Assembly (NCBI RefSeq): GCF_000770305.1
Contig: NZ_JNVB01000014.1
Location: 62,001 to 126,000 of the forward strand
Origin: Erwinia oleae
GTDB taxonomy: Bacteria; Pseudomonadota; Gammaproteobacteria; Enterobacterales; Enterobacteriaceae
Length of the DNA stretch: 64,000 nt
Direction of reading: 5' to 3'
A program made the translations under genes and the position numbers. Shown here in pieces: positions 50,528 to 59,202 of the stretch. The number at the start of each line of letters is the position of its first letter. The first letter of the stretch is position 1. The notes under the pieces were generated by a model. The model saw nothing but the letters and a program-made list of their open reading frames with translations, did no database searches and was not told where the DNA came from.

Positions 50528-51298
50528 ATGCAACTGAGTGATAACGCGATAAACGATCTGAATCTGCTCGCAGCGTGGCTGGCGCCGGACGAACTGACCG
50601 CCGAAGCGGCTCTGCGGCCTGAACTGATGATCCTCGCCGGCCATGCCGTTTTACCGGCTATTTTCGGCGCGTTGACGCTGGCGCAATCGGGCAATATTCC
50701 TGTTCTCTTTTCAGGCGGAACAGGCCATTCAACCCTGCTGTTGCGACAGGCAATGCGCAATAACCGCCTCACGGCGCATCTGAACACGCAGGATCTGAGC
50801 GAAGCGCAGCTGCTGGTAAAGATTGCGCTTGAGGTTTTTCACCTGTCGGAAGAACAGCTTACCGTCGAAGTCAACTCGGCGAACTGTGGTGAAAATGCGG
50901 CGTTCAGCGCCGATCTGCTGATAAAAACCCACAGCGTACCTGCGCAGTGCCTGCTGGTGCAGGATCCGCTGATGCAAAGACGCACCGGTGAAACGTTCGC
51001 TTTCGCCTGGTCGCAGCGGGGTCTGAACACGCACTTTATTAACTGGCCGGTTTTCGTTCCGCGCCTTGTCAGCGTTGCGGGGAAAACGGTCATTACGGGC
51101 GCACAGCTTCCCGGCATCTGGGAGCCGGAGCGCTATGTCTCGATGATACTGGGCGAGATGAAACGCCTGAATAATGATGAAAACGGCTACGGTCCGGCGG
51201 GCGCAGGGTTCATCGGCGCGGTGGCGATCCCGCCAGACATTCGGGCGGCGTGGGAAAGGCTTCGTGCCGATGACGGGCTGAGCACGCCGGCCCGCTGA
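50528..51298 (+). CDS. ydcF: YdcF-family DUF218 protein
   Basis: The 256-residue cytoplasmic protein matches E. coli YdcF: PELMILAGHAVLPAIFGAL, IPVLFSGGTGHSTLLL, VNSANCGENAAFSADLL, VQDPLMQRRTGETF and ERYVSMILGEM-RLNNDENGYGP. YdcF binds S-adenosylmethionine in vitro, and its role is unknown. The start at 50528 has GAGG 5 bases upstream; a GTG at 50480 is less good. It lies between pdeK and bcsZ, where E. coli has nothing, and ends 5 bases before the convergent bcsZ. Confidence 0.85.
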   Translation: MQLSDNAINDLNLLAAWLAPDELTAEAALRPELMILAGHAVLPAIFGALTLAQSGNIPVLFSGGTGHSTLLLRQAMRNNRLTAHLNTQDLSEAQLLVKIALEVFHLSEEQLTVEVNSANCGENAAFSADLLIKTHSVPAQCLLVQDPLMQRRTGETFAFAWSQRGLNTHFINWPVFVPRLVSVAGKTVITGAQLPGIWEPERYVSMILGEMKRLNNDENGYGPAGAGFIGAVAIPPDIRAAWERLRADDGLSTPAR

Positions 51299-51303
51299 AC
51301 GGA

Positions 51304-52314
51304 CTACCTGTCTTTCATTGCCAGCCACGCCAGCAGATGCAGGCTGGAGGAGTAGTAGTCTTCGCTGCTATCCAACCGATCGCTGAGAAAATCGGTCTGA
51401 CCGAGGGTGAGATCCCTGACCGCCAGCAGGCCGCCCGCCATATTGTAGGTGGCTTTGCCGTTGTTAAGCACGTCCACCCACGCAGGCGTTTGCAGGCGTG
51501 AGAAGCCCATCCAGTAGCGCTGGAACGGCACAAGTTGCAGGCTCTGGGCGTCATACCAGTAGACGTAAAGCGGCACGCGAATCGCGTCGTAGCTGAAGCG
51601 CGACGGCCACGCGGTGGCGGGCGCAACGGTGCCGTCGGCGTTCAGGGCCACCCAGTCGGTCGGCAGGCCAGCGTCGCCGAAGCGCATTTTCGACAGCAGA
51701 TCCATGCCGCTGTCGATCAGGTTATTCCATACCGCTAAATGGCTGCGGCTGGCAAAGTCGCGCCACGCGGGGAACAGGAAATAGGAGGGATTCAGCACCA
51801 CATAGCTGGTTTTATTAAACCCCTGTTCACCGGGTAGCATCACCGTGTGGCCGCCGAAGGTGACCACATCACGATCGACAATCGCGCGCTGGATGCGATC
51901 CGACGCTTGCAGATAATCATTGTTTTGCCACTTTTCGCCCGCCTTGAGCAGTGCCCAGGCGATTAAAACGTCGCCGTCCGACGCGTTATTTTTATCGGCA
52001 ATCGGGTTGGCGGCAGCCGGATTATATTTCCAGTAAAACAGGCCGTTCTGCGGGTTGCTTAAGTGCTGCTGCGTCCAGCGCCACAGGCCGTCGAAGCCGC
52101 TACGATCGTTGTACCACACTGCCATCAGCATGGCGTAGCCCTGCCCTTCGGTATGGCTGACATTGTTATTGCCGGTGTCCTGAATGCGCCCGTCGGCAGT
52201 CATGAAGCGGCTTTTAAAACTGCTCCAGCCATCGGACGCGGTGGCCTGCGCGCAGCCCAGCATCATTACTAACATCATTACCCCTGCCCTGAGCCACATT
52301 ACGTTAGTCCTCAC
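51304..52314 (-). CDS. bcsZ: Periplasmic endo-1,4-beta-glucanase BcsZ (GH8)
   Basis: The 336-residue GH8 enzyme starts [27 protein letters not shown], a signal peptide. It has [18 protein letters not shown] (catalytic Glu), [21 protein letters not shown] (catalytic Asp region) and [14 protein letters not shown]. It trims stray glucan chains in the periplasm and is needed for normal cellulose output. It is the last gene of the bcs operon, overlapping bcsD by four bases (ATGA); in E. coli it sits between bcsB and bcsC. Confidence 0.95.
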   Translation of the reverse strand: MRTNVMWLRAGVMMLVMMLGCAQATASDGWSSFKSRFMTADGRIQDTGNNNVSHTEGQGYAMLMAVWYNDRSGFDGLWRWTQQHLSNPQNGLFYWKYNPAAANPIADKNNASDGDVLIAWALLKAGEKWQNNDYLQASDRIQRAIVDRDVVTFGGHTVMLPGEQGFNKTSYVVLNPSYFLFPAWRDFASRSHLAVWNNLIDSGMDLLSKMRFGDAGLPTDWVALNADGTVAPATAWPSRFSYDAIRVPLYVYWYDAQSLQLVPFQRYWMGFSRLQTPAWVDVLNNGKATYNMAGGLLAVRDLTLGQTDFLSDRLDSSEDYYSSSLHLLAWLAMKDR

Positions 52315-52778
52315 CTCTGGTAGCGGAAATTGAGCGCTGTTTCATCGTCAGGATCTTCGCAGCGCAGCGGCACGTCCGTGCTGCCGCCCTGATCGGCCAG
52401 CCAGCGACTGTAGAGCCCGGTAAGCACCGCGCCAAGCGCCTGGCGCCACTGCCGCGCTTCGATCAGGCCGTCGCCGGGCGGTAGCGCCATGTGACAAATC
52501 ACTATCGCGTTTTCATGCGGTTGCAGGTCAACAAAGCCCCAACCGAAGCGAGCGAGAACGTCGTTAATGCGTTGTTCGAGTTCGCCTACCGTTTGCGAGG
52601 CCGCAAGCGGATAGCGCGTGGCCAGGTTATCGCCCATTTGCTGCAAAAACAGCTGACTTTCGCTTTCACTCGCGTTCTGCAACATGCCCTGAATCATCGC
52701 GCTCAGCAGATCGAACCAGCCCGGCTGGTACTGCTGCTGGCGATAATAATTCAGCGTGCGTTCAGTCAGTTCACTCAT
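52311..52778 (-). CDS. bcsD: Cellulose synthase subunit BcsD
   Basis: The 155-residue protein ([50 protein letters not shown]) matches BcsD/AxCesD, a periplasmic octameric ring that organises glucan chains into a crystalline ribbon. BcsD is the hallmark of type I bcs operons and is absent from E. coli. No signal peptide is visible, as is usual. It starts 2 bases after the bcsC stop. Confidence 0.92.
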   Translation of the reverse strand: MSELTERTLNYYRQQQYQPGWFDLLSAMIQGMLQNASESESQLFLQQMGDNLATRYPLAASQTVGELEQRINDVLARFGWGFVDLQPHENAIVICHMALPPGDGLIEARQWRQALGAVLTGLYSRWLADQGGSTDVPLRCEDPDDETALNFRYQR

Positions 52779-52780
52779 GC

Positions 52781-55700
52781 TTATTTGTCTCCCAGCATAT
52801 AACGGAACCAGAGTTGCGCGGTGCTTTCGTTATAGTCGCCGAAGGTATCGTAACCAAGCTGCCCGCCGATGGTAACGTCTTTATTGACCTTGTAATCCGC
52901 ACCGGCATGAAGATTGTAGCCCAGGCCGTTTTTGCTACCGCCTTCATAGTATGCTTCGGTGGCATAACCAGCACTGGCATAATCCTCAAGCTGCGCCTGT
53001 TTGGTCGGGTCGGTGGGGAAGTAAGCGCTGCGGTCCTGCGAGTAGGACTGATAACCCACCGCGCCGCCGACTTTCACCTTCAGATCGTCATAGTTTCTGC
53101 TCCAGTCCACCGGGAAGGAGACCGAAACAAAATCCTGCGGGCTGAAGTAGCCGCCCTGACCGTAGCTGTAATAGCTGAGGTTTTTCGAGAAATCCATCCA
53201 GCTCATACTGATACCGGTTTTCAGCTCGCCGTTATCATCATGGAAAGGACGCACGTAGGCACCCGCAGAACCCACCAGGCTCTGGTTGCTCTCAACGTTC
53301 TCGCCCAGATAGCTATAAGCGCCGCCGCCAAAATAGAAACCTGCGTCGCCGTTGTCATAGCTCAACAGCGCGTTACCGCCGTTTTTGGTCACGCGGCCCC
53401 AGCGCTTGCCGCTCAGCTTGTCTTCCACACCGACGTAGGAGAGCAGACTGTCAGTGATCGCCCGGCGTTCGCCGGTCAGGATCAGCGTCAGGTAATCGCT
53501 GAGCTTCGGTGACCACTGAATGCCGCCGACCAGCGTGCTGAGATCCTGTCCCAGCGGCGTGGAGCCCAGGTCAATTTTGAAATTGTCATTGGTCAGGCCA
53601 AGGTTCACCTCAACGCCGGAAGCGTTCTGCGAACCCGGTGAATTCAGCTGCACGCTGCCTGGCGTCACGTTATTTTGCTGTGCGATACGCCCCTGCTCCA
53701 GCGCCTGGGTGCCCACGCGTGAGACGGCCGTGCCCGATGCGCTGCCTGCGCTCAGGGTGACCGGCATCAGCGTAAAATCAAAACGCGTATTGCCATAAGG
53801 CACCGAAGACCAGGTGAGCGGCGCTTTCGCTTCGGTGAGCTTGCTGAGGCCGGATTCGCCGTCGCGCCCGCGAACCTGCACGCCGCCCTGCGCCCAGGTG
53901 CCGGTGCGCGTCTGCAAATCATCCATCATGGTATCAATCTGATGCAGCGTGCGGCTCTGTGCGCTCTGCGGAGCCTGTTGAGAAGGCACGCTCGCCGTTT
54001 GGGTGTCCGCGTCCGTTTGCGCCTGCTGCCACGGCATAACCGTGCCGTAGGTGGAGGGCGAACGACGCTGTGAAGGCGTACTGCGGTTAATAAACGGATT
54101 GTCGGTCAACGCCAGACCGCCGATGACCGGCGTTGAGCCGCTTTCCGATCCCTGAAGACCAATCATCTTGCCGCGCGCGGTACGCAGGTAAGCCAGCGCC
54201 TGCTGATGTTCACCGTCGGCTTCCGCCACGCGTGCCAGCAGCAGCAGCCGCTCCGGCGTTTGTTCACCGCGCAGTCCTGCCGCCAGCGTTTTCGCCTTCG
54301 GCAGGTCATTGCTGGCCAGCGCCACGTCAATGGCGCCGACGCGCGCGTCCTGAGATGGCGTATCGCGGGTGATAAGGTAGTCATACACCACGCCCGCTTC
54401 TTTATTCATCTTGCCGGACTGATAAAGGCGCGCCATCGCAAACATCAGGTCGGTATTCTGTGGATCGTGCTGCAATGCGCCGATCAGCTTGTCATAGGCG
54501 GCCGCGTACTGGCCCTGACTGCGCAGACGATCCGCCTCGTTTATCAGATAACCGTTCTGGATGCCGGCAAGTTGGGTCGGCGTACTGCGCGATTGCAGTT
54601 CCGGGTCATTGAGGAAACGCTGCGCCTCGTTACTGAGTCCTGCCTGGTTCAGCACTGCCACCTGCGCGGCATAGTCGCCCGCGTTGCCCTGCACGCCGCG
54701 CTGCATATTACTGCGCACCACGGAAACCGCAGTGGTCAAATCGCCGGCCTCTGCCAGCCCTTTCGCCAGATTACCGGCGTCCGCCGGATTAGACGGCGGG
54801 TTGGTCGCCAGCGCCCGCAGGGTATTGGCGGCGGCGGCGTTGGCGCCCTGCGCCAGGTACTGCTGCGCTACCGCCATTTGCAGATTGAAGTTCACGCGGC
54901 GCGACAGCTCGCGCACCTCAGCATTTTGATTGCGCGCGGGAAGGCGCGACAGCAGCGTTTGCGCCTGCTGCCATGCGCCGCTTTCGCTGGCGAATAGCGC
55001 GCCGGCGTAGATTTCGTTGCTGCTGGCGTTGGTGCGAAAAACCGGCTGCATCACGCCCGCCGCCAGCGAAGTATTGCCCTGTTGCTGGTAGATGCGCGCC
55101 AGATCCAGCCGCAGCCAGCCGTCGTTTGGGAAGCGCTGAAGTCCCTGCTGAAGCAGGCTGATTGCCTGCTGCGCATTTCCTGAGGCCAGCGCCTGCTTCG
55201 CCTGCCGACGGACGGGATCGCTGGTGACGGCGGGGCGCGGCGTGACGCTCTGCCGCACGCTGTCCGGCAGCGCAGCAAGCAGCGTATTGGCTTCCGCGCT
55301 GCGGTTCTGCTGGCGCAGCACGTAGAACAGCCCTTCTTTCGCCGCGCGGTTATCGGCATCGCTTTGCAGCACGGCGCGATAGGTTTGTTCGGCGGCCTGC
55401 GGCTGGTTGCTGCGGCGCTGCACGTCGGCGCGGAACAGCTTCGCCGACACGCCTTTTTCGCCTTCCGCTGCGGTCAGCGGCTCGCTGAGGCTCAGCGCCT
55501 GCGCGATATCGCCGTTTTTCATCGCCTGCTGCGCGGCGGCAAGCTGCGCGTAGAAGCGCGCGTCCGCCGCCTGCTGTTGACGCTGCTGGCTGCTGTCGCC
55601 GCCCAGTTTCGCCGCCCGGTCGAGGTAGTCCGCCGCGGCGGCAAAATTGCCATTCCGCTGCGCGACGTAACCCATGCCTGCCAGCGCGTCGGCATCCTGC

Positions 55701-56596
55701 GGGTTGGCCTGCAATACGCGGTCGAACGCGGTTTTCGCGCCCGAGACGTCACCGCTGTTGAGGGCGGTAAAGCCCTGGCCCTTTTCAGCGCCGCCGACGG
55801 TTTTCCGGTAATAATCCGTTACCGCGCCGTCCTGTGGATGACGCTGCTGCCAGTGTTGATAGAGTGGCGCATCGTCCGGCTGCGCCGCCAGCCACAGCAG
55901 CGCCTGACGCTGTGCGCGATCCGCATCGGCATTACCGTCCGCCATGCTTTCAAGCAGTTGAAGCCCTTCGCGACGCGTCGGCTCCTGATAGGTCAACGCC
56001 TTACCCAGCGCGAGCTTTGCGCCGATATCCTGTGGATGCGCGGCGGCGAACTGCCGCAGGTTATCCACCGCCTGCGGCAACAGCGCGCGGTCCCCGGCCA
56101 TCGTCAGATAGTACTCTGCGGCAACGCTGGCGGGCGGCTCGCTGCCGCTGAAGGTGTTACGCCAGGTTTGCAATGATGCGGCGATATTGCCGCTGCGCGC
56201 CTGCTGGCGGGCCAGAGAAAGCTGGGCGGTGGGAATAGTTTGCAGCTGTCGGGCGTTATCCAGCTCGCTCAGGCGCGGGTCCTGCGGCGAAACCTGAGTC
56301 AGACGGGCGCGATAAGAAGCCGCGGTGGCATTATCGCCGCCCTGCTGCGCCCACAGCGCCATCAGATAGAGTGCCTGCGTATTGCGGCCATCCACCATCA
56401 GCACTTTATTCAGCGCATCGCGCGCCAGATCGTCATGCGCCTTCTGATGCCAGTAATTGGCCTGATCGAACAGCGCCTGAAGGGCCGGATTAGTGCTGTC
56501 CGCCGCCATCGCCGGTAAGGCCAGCACGCAGGCAGTCAGAGCAAGTCCCGTGCGGCAGAGTGCGCTCAGCATCTTCATTTTCATCATGGCTTTCAC
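52781..56596 (-). CDS. bcsC: Cellulose secretion protein BcsC (TPR plus outer-membrane barrel)
   Basis: The 1271-residue protein has a signal peptide (MLSALCRTGLALTACVLALPAMA), about 20 tetratricopeptide repeats in the periplasm (such as DADALAGMGYVAQRNGNFAAAADYLDRA), a low-complexity linker around 880-910, and a C-terminal 16-strand barrel ending in YNESTAQLWFRYMLGDK. It exports the glucan through the outer membrane. Start is GTG at 56596 overlapping the bcsB stop (GTGA) with AGGA upstream; ATG at 56587 is the alternative. Confidence 0.94.
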   Translation of the reverse strand: MKAMMKMKMLSALCRTGLALTACVLALPAMAADSTNPALQALFDQANYWHQKAHDDLARDALNKVLMVDGRNTQALYLMALWAQQGGDNATAASYRARLTQVSPQDPRLSELDNARQLQTIPTAQLSLARQQARSGNIAASLQTWRNTFSGSEPPASVAAEYYLTMAGDRALLPQAVDNLRQFAAAHPQDIGAKLALGKALTYQEPTRREGLQLLESMADGNADADRAQRQALLWLAAQPDDAPLYQHWQQRHPQDGAVTDYYRKTVGGAEKGQGFTALNSGDVSGAKTAFDRVLQANPQDADALAGMGYVAQRNGNFAAAADYLDRAAKLGGDSSQQRQQQAADARFYAQLAAAQQAMKNGDIAQALSLSEPLTAAEGEKGVSAKLFRADVQRRSNQPQAAEQTYRAVLQSDADNRAAKEGLFYVLRQQNRSAEANTLLAALPDSVRQSVTPRPAVTSDPVRRQAKQALASGNAQQAISLLQQGLQRFPNDGWLRLDLARIYQQQGNTSLAAGVMQPVFRTNASSNEIYAGALFASESGAWQQAQTLLSRLPARNQNAEVRELSRRVNFNLQMAVAQQYLAQGANAAAANTLRALATNPPSNPADAGNLAKGLAEAGDLTTAVSVVRSNMQRGVQGNAGDYAAQVAVLNQAGLSNEAQRFLNDPELQSRSTPTQLAGIQNGYLINEADRLRSQGQYAAAYDKLIGALQHDPQNTDLMFAMARLYQSGKMNKEAGVVYDYLITRDTPSQDARVGAIDVALASNDLPKAKTLAAGLRGEQTPERLLLLARVAEADGEHQQALAYLRTARGKMIGLQGSESGSTPVIGGLALTDNPFINRSTPSQRRSPSTYGTVMPWQQAQTDADTQTASVPSQQAPQSAQSRTLHQIDTMMDDLQTRTGTWAQGGVQVRGRDGESGLSKLTEAKAPLTWSSVPYGNTRFDFTLMPVTLSAGSASGTAVSRVGTQALEQGRIAQQNNVTPGSVQLNSPGSQNASGVEVNLGLTNDNFKIDLGSTPLGQDLSTLVGGIQWSPKLSDYLTLILTGERRAITDSLLSYVGVEDKLSGKRWGRVTKNGGNALLSYDNGDAGFYFGGGAYSYLGENVESNQSLVGSAGAYVRPFHDDNGELKTGISMSWMDFSKNLSYYSYGQGGYFSPQDFVSVSFPVDWSRNYDDLKVKVGGAVGYQSYSQDRSAYFPTDPTKQAQLEDYASAGYATEAYYEGGSKNGLGYNLHAGADYKVNKDVTIGGQLGYDTFGDYNESTAQLWFRYMLGDK

Positions 56597-59202
56597 TTCT
56601 TCCTGCCAGCGTTTTTAGGATCGTGCTGTGGATTCAGCCGTCTCCAGGCGTGGCGCTTCAGCAGCACGCTGGTGCTCAGACCGACAATGAGCGCAAACAA
56701 CAGCGCCAGGAACGCCAGCCCGACCGCGTGCTGGTTGGCGTACCATATCACCATCATGTACCACGGCATCTGGCCGCTCGGGAACTGCGCGCCGACGCGG
56801 AAGCTGCGAACGCCGTTTTCATCCGTCACGATCGCCGTGTCGCCGCGAATGCCTGCGTTGATGCGCTGTAACATCATATCGCTGTGCAGGCGCGCCAGCT
56901 GTTCGTCATCGGTGGCGACGGTCATCACCACCAGCCGCCCGCTGTTCCACGGCGAGCGATAGCTGATAAAGCCGCGCCAGTCTTCGTTTGAAGAGAAGTA
57001 ACGGTCGGCATCCACCGACTGACGATACCAGTCGCCGATCAGCCAGCCGCGCAGTTTCTCCCGCAGATCCGGCTCCCTTACGCCAAGCGAATGCGCGGTG
57101 ACGTTATAGGGCGAGTTTTGCAGCATCGCCTGATTGAATGCCGTTTGCGTCAGGGTGGAGACGGCCAGCACGTCGCTCTTTTGCAGACGCTGCCGCAAAT
57201 TGCCGCCCGCCGGGATGCCGAACATCACGCTGTTATGGTTGAGCGCCACGCCGGTGGCGTTGCCGGAGCGGCCCGCCATATCCAGCAGCGTGCTGATTTC
57301 GACGTTGCTGGGGGTTGAGGGCAGCATCAGCACGGTCTGCGAGTAATCGGCATAGCGGCTGAAAGGGAACGACGCGCCGACGAAATAGGAGAGATTCGGC
57401 AGCAGCGTAAAGTGTCGCGTATGGCTTAAATCGATCGACGAGTCATCTTCTATGCGGCTCTTGATATTATTATTCGTCAGCACGCCGCACGGCGCGTTCG
57501 CTTTGGGTTTGATATTGAAATAGAGCTGGAGCTGGTTGTCGCCATAGATCAGATAAGGGTCGAGCTTCAGCATATAGTTTTCAAGCCGGGCGTCGCCGCC
57601 CAGTCGATGCCAGATGTTCTCCAGCAGCCCCACTTTATTTACCGCCAGGTTACGCAGGAAGGTGCCGTTCAGGCTGACGTTGAGAAAGGATTTGTCTTCG
57701 TCGATCCAGTTTTCTGTCGGAAAGCGATAGTCAACCTGCACCGGCAGCGTGTCGCCGTCCCAGAGAAAGAGATCCGGCGCGGCGCGAAAATTCACCCGCA
57801 GCGCATCGTGGAAAATGCCGGTGGCGGTCAGGCTCTGATCCTTACGCAGTAGCTCGCTGAGGCGAACCGGGCGATCGGTATTAATCCAGCGCGGTGCGTC
57901 ATAAGGCTTGCGCAGCGGCACGCTCTGCGCGGCAACCGCCAGCGAGGGCTCGTCCAGGCTGAGCGGCTGCGTCAGACGCACGGCAGCCTGGCGCAGTTCG
58001 TCGTCGTTTTTGCCGATCACCAGCATCAGCTTGTAAACCGGGTTAGCCGGATTGTCGACCAGTTGCAGCGTCGGCCCGCTGACCTGCGGTATGAGCACCC
58101 CGCCAATCCACTCACCCGGTTGTGCAAAGACGATACCGTTTTTCTCCGGCATCTCGTCGCGCAGCACGGGGAAACGGATGCCGCGATAGTCGGTCTGCAT
58201 GCCGAGCCAGGAAGAGAGGAGCGCCGCTGCGCTGACTTCGCCCGGCGTGACCGTGGCGCCAAAGATCATCGGCACGCTGGAGGCAGTCATTCGTAAGGGA
58301 TCGATAAACGGACGCGGGAAATTGCGCAACGTGTTGCCAATATTGAGCTGCTGGCCTTCCAGCATCAGCGTCGATTTCGGCAGAACCGTGACCTGATACT
58401 GGCTGGCGCTGTCGCGTTCGCACAGCAGCTGGTCGGCATCATTGATCTTGAAGCTGAGATTGTTGCTGGAAACCACCATTGCGGCCGGGATATCAAGCTG
58501 GTAATCCTCACTCGGGCTGTCGGAGGCGTTGAGCGGCAGCGTGCCAAGCGGCTGGCCATTCAGCATCAGTTGCAGCGAGGTGTTACGCGCCGCCAGCGCC
58601 TGCGACACCCGCAGCGACAAATTAAGGCGCGCGTTGGTGATCACTTCGTCGGTTGGCAACGTAAAAACGATCCCGGACTGCAACTGGCCGCCGGTTAGCG
58701 TAACGCCGCCGGTCTGCCCCATTTGCTCAACGGAGAGGGTGCTGGAGAGCGGCTGATTAACGGCTTCGGGTGGCTGCTGTGTTTCCGGTGTTTCCTCCAT
58801 CGGCGGCAGCACGGGCAGCGGCGCCGCTGCGTTTGGTGCGGTGTCCGGCTGCGGCTCGCTTTGCGCCTGCGCGTCCGTCGGCTGAGCTTGTTCCGGCTGA
58901 GGCGCGCTTTGCGCCTGCGCGCCGTTCGGCTGCCGGGCGTCGTTGGGCTGTTGGGCGTCGTCCGGCCGTGCTTCCGTCGGCTGCGGCTCGCTCTGCTGCT
59001 GCGGTTCGGTCGGCGCTGTTGCAACCGGCGCGGCACTCTGGCTCTCGGCTGCGGCCTGCGGCTGTTGCACAGCGTTGCCTACGCCCGCAGGCGGCGGGAT
59101 CTGCGACAGCGCGCTGCTGTCGCGGGTGACGCTGTCGTCAGGCGCGGCCCACACGCTGTTCAGCGTTAAGGCGCAGAGCGCGGATAAAATCAGACGCTTC
59201 AT
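56593..59202 (-). CDS. bcsB: Cellulose synthase regulatory subunit BcsB with long Pro/Gln-rich insert
   Basis: The 869-residue periplasmic protein has a signal peptide (MKRLILSALCALTLNSVWA), two jelly-roll and flavodoxin-like modules (GVTLTGGQLQSGIVFTLPTDEVITNARLNLSL, LCERDSASQYQVTV), and a C-terminal membrane anchor (HAVGLAFLALLFALIVGLSTSVLL) that packs against BcsA. Between residues about 45 and 130 lies a Pro/Gln/Ala-rich low-complexity segment with imperfect repeats of AQAQSxPQP. It makes the protein about 90 residues longer than E. coli BcsB. It overlaps bcsA by four bases. Confidence 0.94.
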   Translation of the reverse strand: MKRLILSALCALTLNSVWAAPDDSVTRDSSALSQIPPPAGVGNAVQQPQAAAESQSAAPVATAPTEPQQQSEPQPTEARPDDAQQPNDARQPNGAQAQSAPQPEQAQPTDAQAQSEPQPDTAPNAAAPLPVLPPMEETPETQQPPEAVNQPLSSTLSVEQMGQTGGVTLTGGQLQSGIVFTLPTDEVITNARLNLSLRVSQALAARNTSLQLMLNGQPLGTLPLNASDSPSEDYQLDIPAAMVVSSNNLSFKINDADQLLCERDSASQYQVTVLPKSTLMLEGQQLNIGNTLRNFPRPFIDPLRMTASSVPMIFGATVTPGEVSAAALLSSWLGMQTDYRGIRFPVLRDEMPEKNGIVFAQPGEWIGGVLIPQVSGPTLQLVDNPANPVYKLMLVIGKNDDELRQAAVRLTQPLSLDEPSLAVAAQSVPLRKPYDAPRWINTDRPVRLSELLRKDQSLTATGIFHDALRVNFRAAPDLFLWDGDTLPVQVDYRFPTENWIDEDKSFLNVSLNGTFLRNLAVNKVGLLENIWHRLGGDARLENYMLKLDPYLIYGDNQLQLYFNIKPKANAPCGVLTNNNIKSRIEDDSSIDLSHTRHFTLLPNLSYFVGASFPFSRYADYSQTVLMLPSTPSNVEISTLLDMAGRSGNATGVALNHNSVMFGIPAGGNLRQRLQKSDVLAVSTLTQTAFNQAMLQNSPYNVTAHSLGVREPDLREKLRGWLIGDWYRQSVDADRYFSSNEDWRGFISYRSPWNSGRLVVMTVATDDEQLARLHSDMMLQRINAGIRGDTAIVTDENGVRSFRVGAQFPSGQMPWYMMVIWYANQHAVGLAFLALLFALIVGLSTSVLLKRHAWRRLNPQHDPKNAGRKK

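Noticed and set aside
58812-59070. Repeats considered as a CRISPR-like or tandem DNA array
   Set aside because: They lie in frame within bcsB and code for Pro/Gln-rich sequence with no constant repeat or spacer length.
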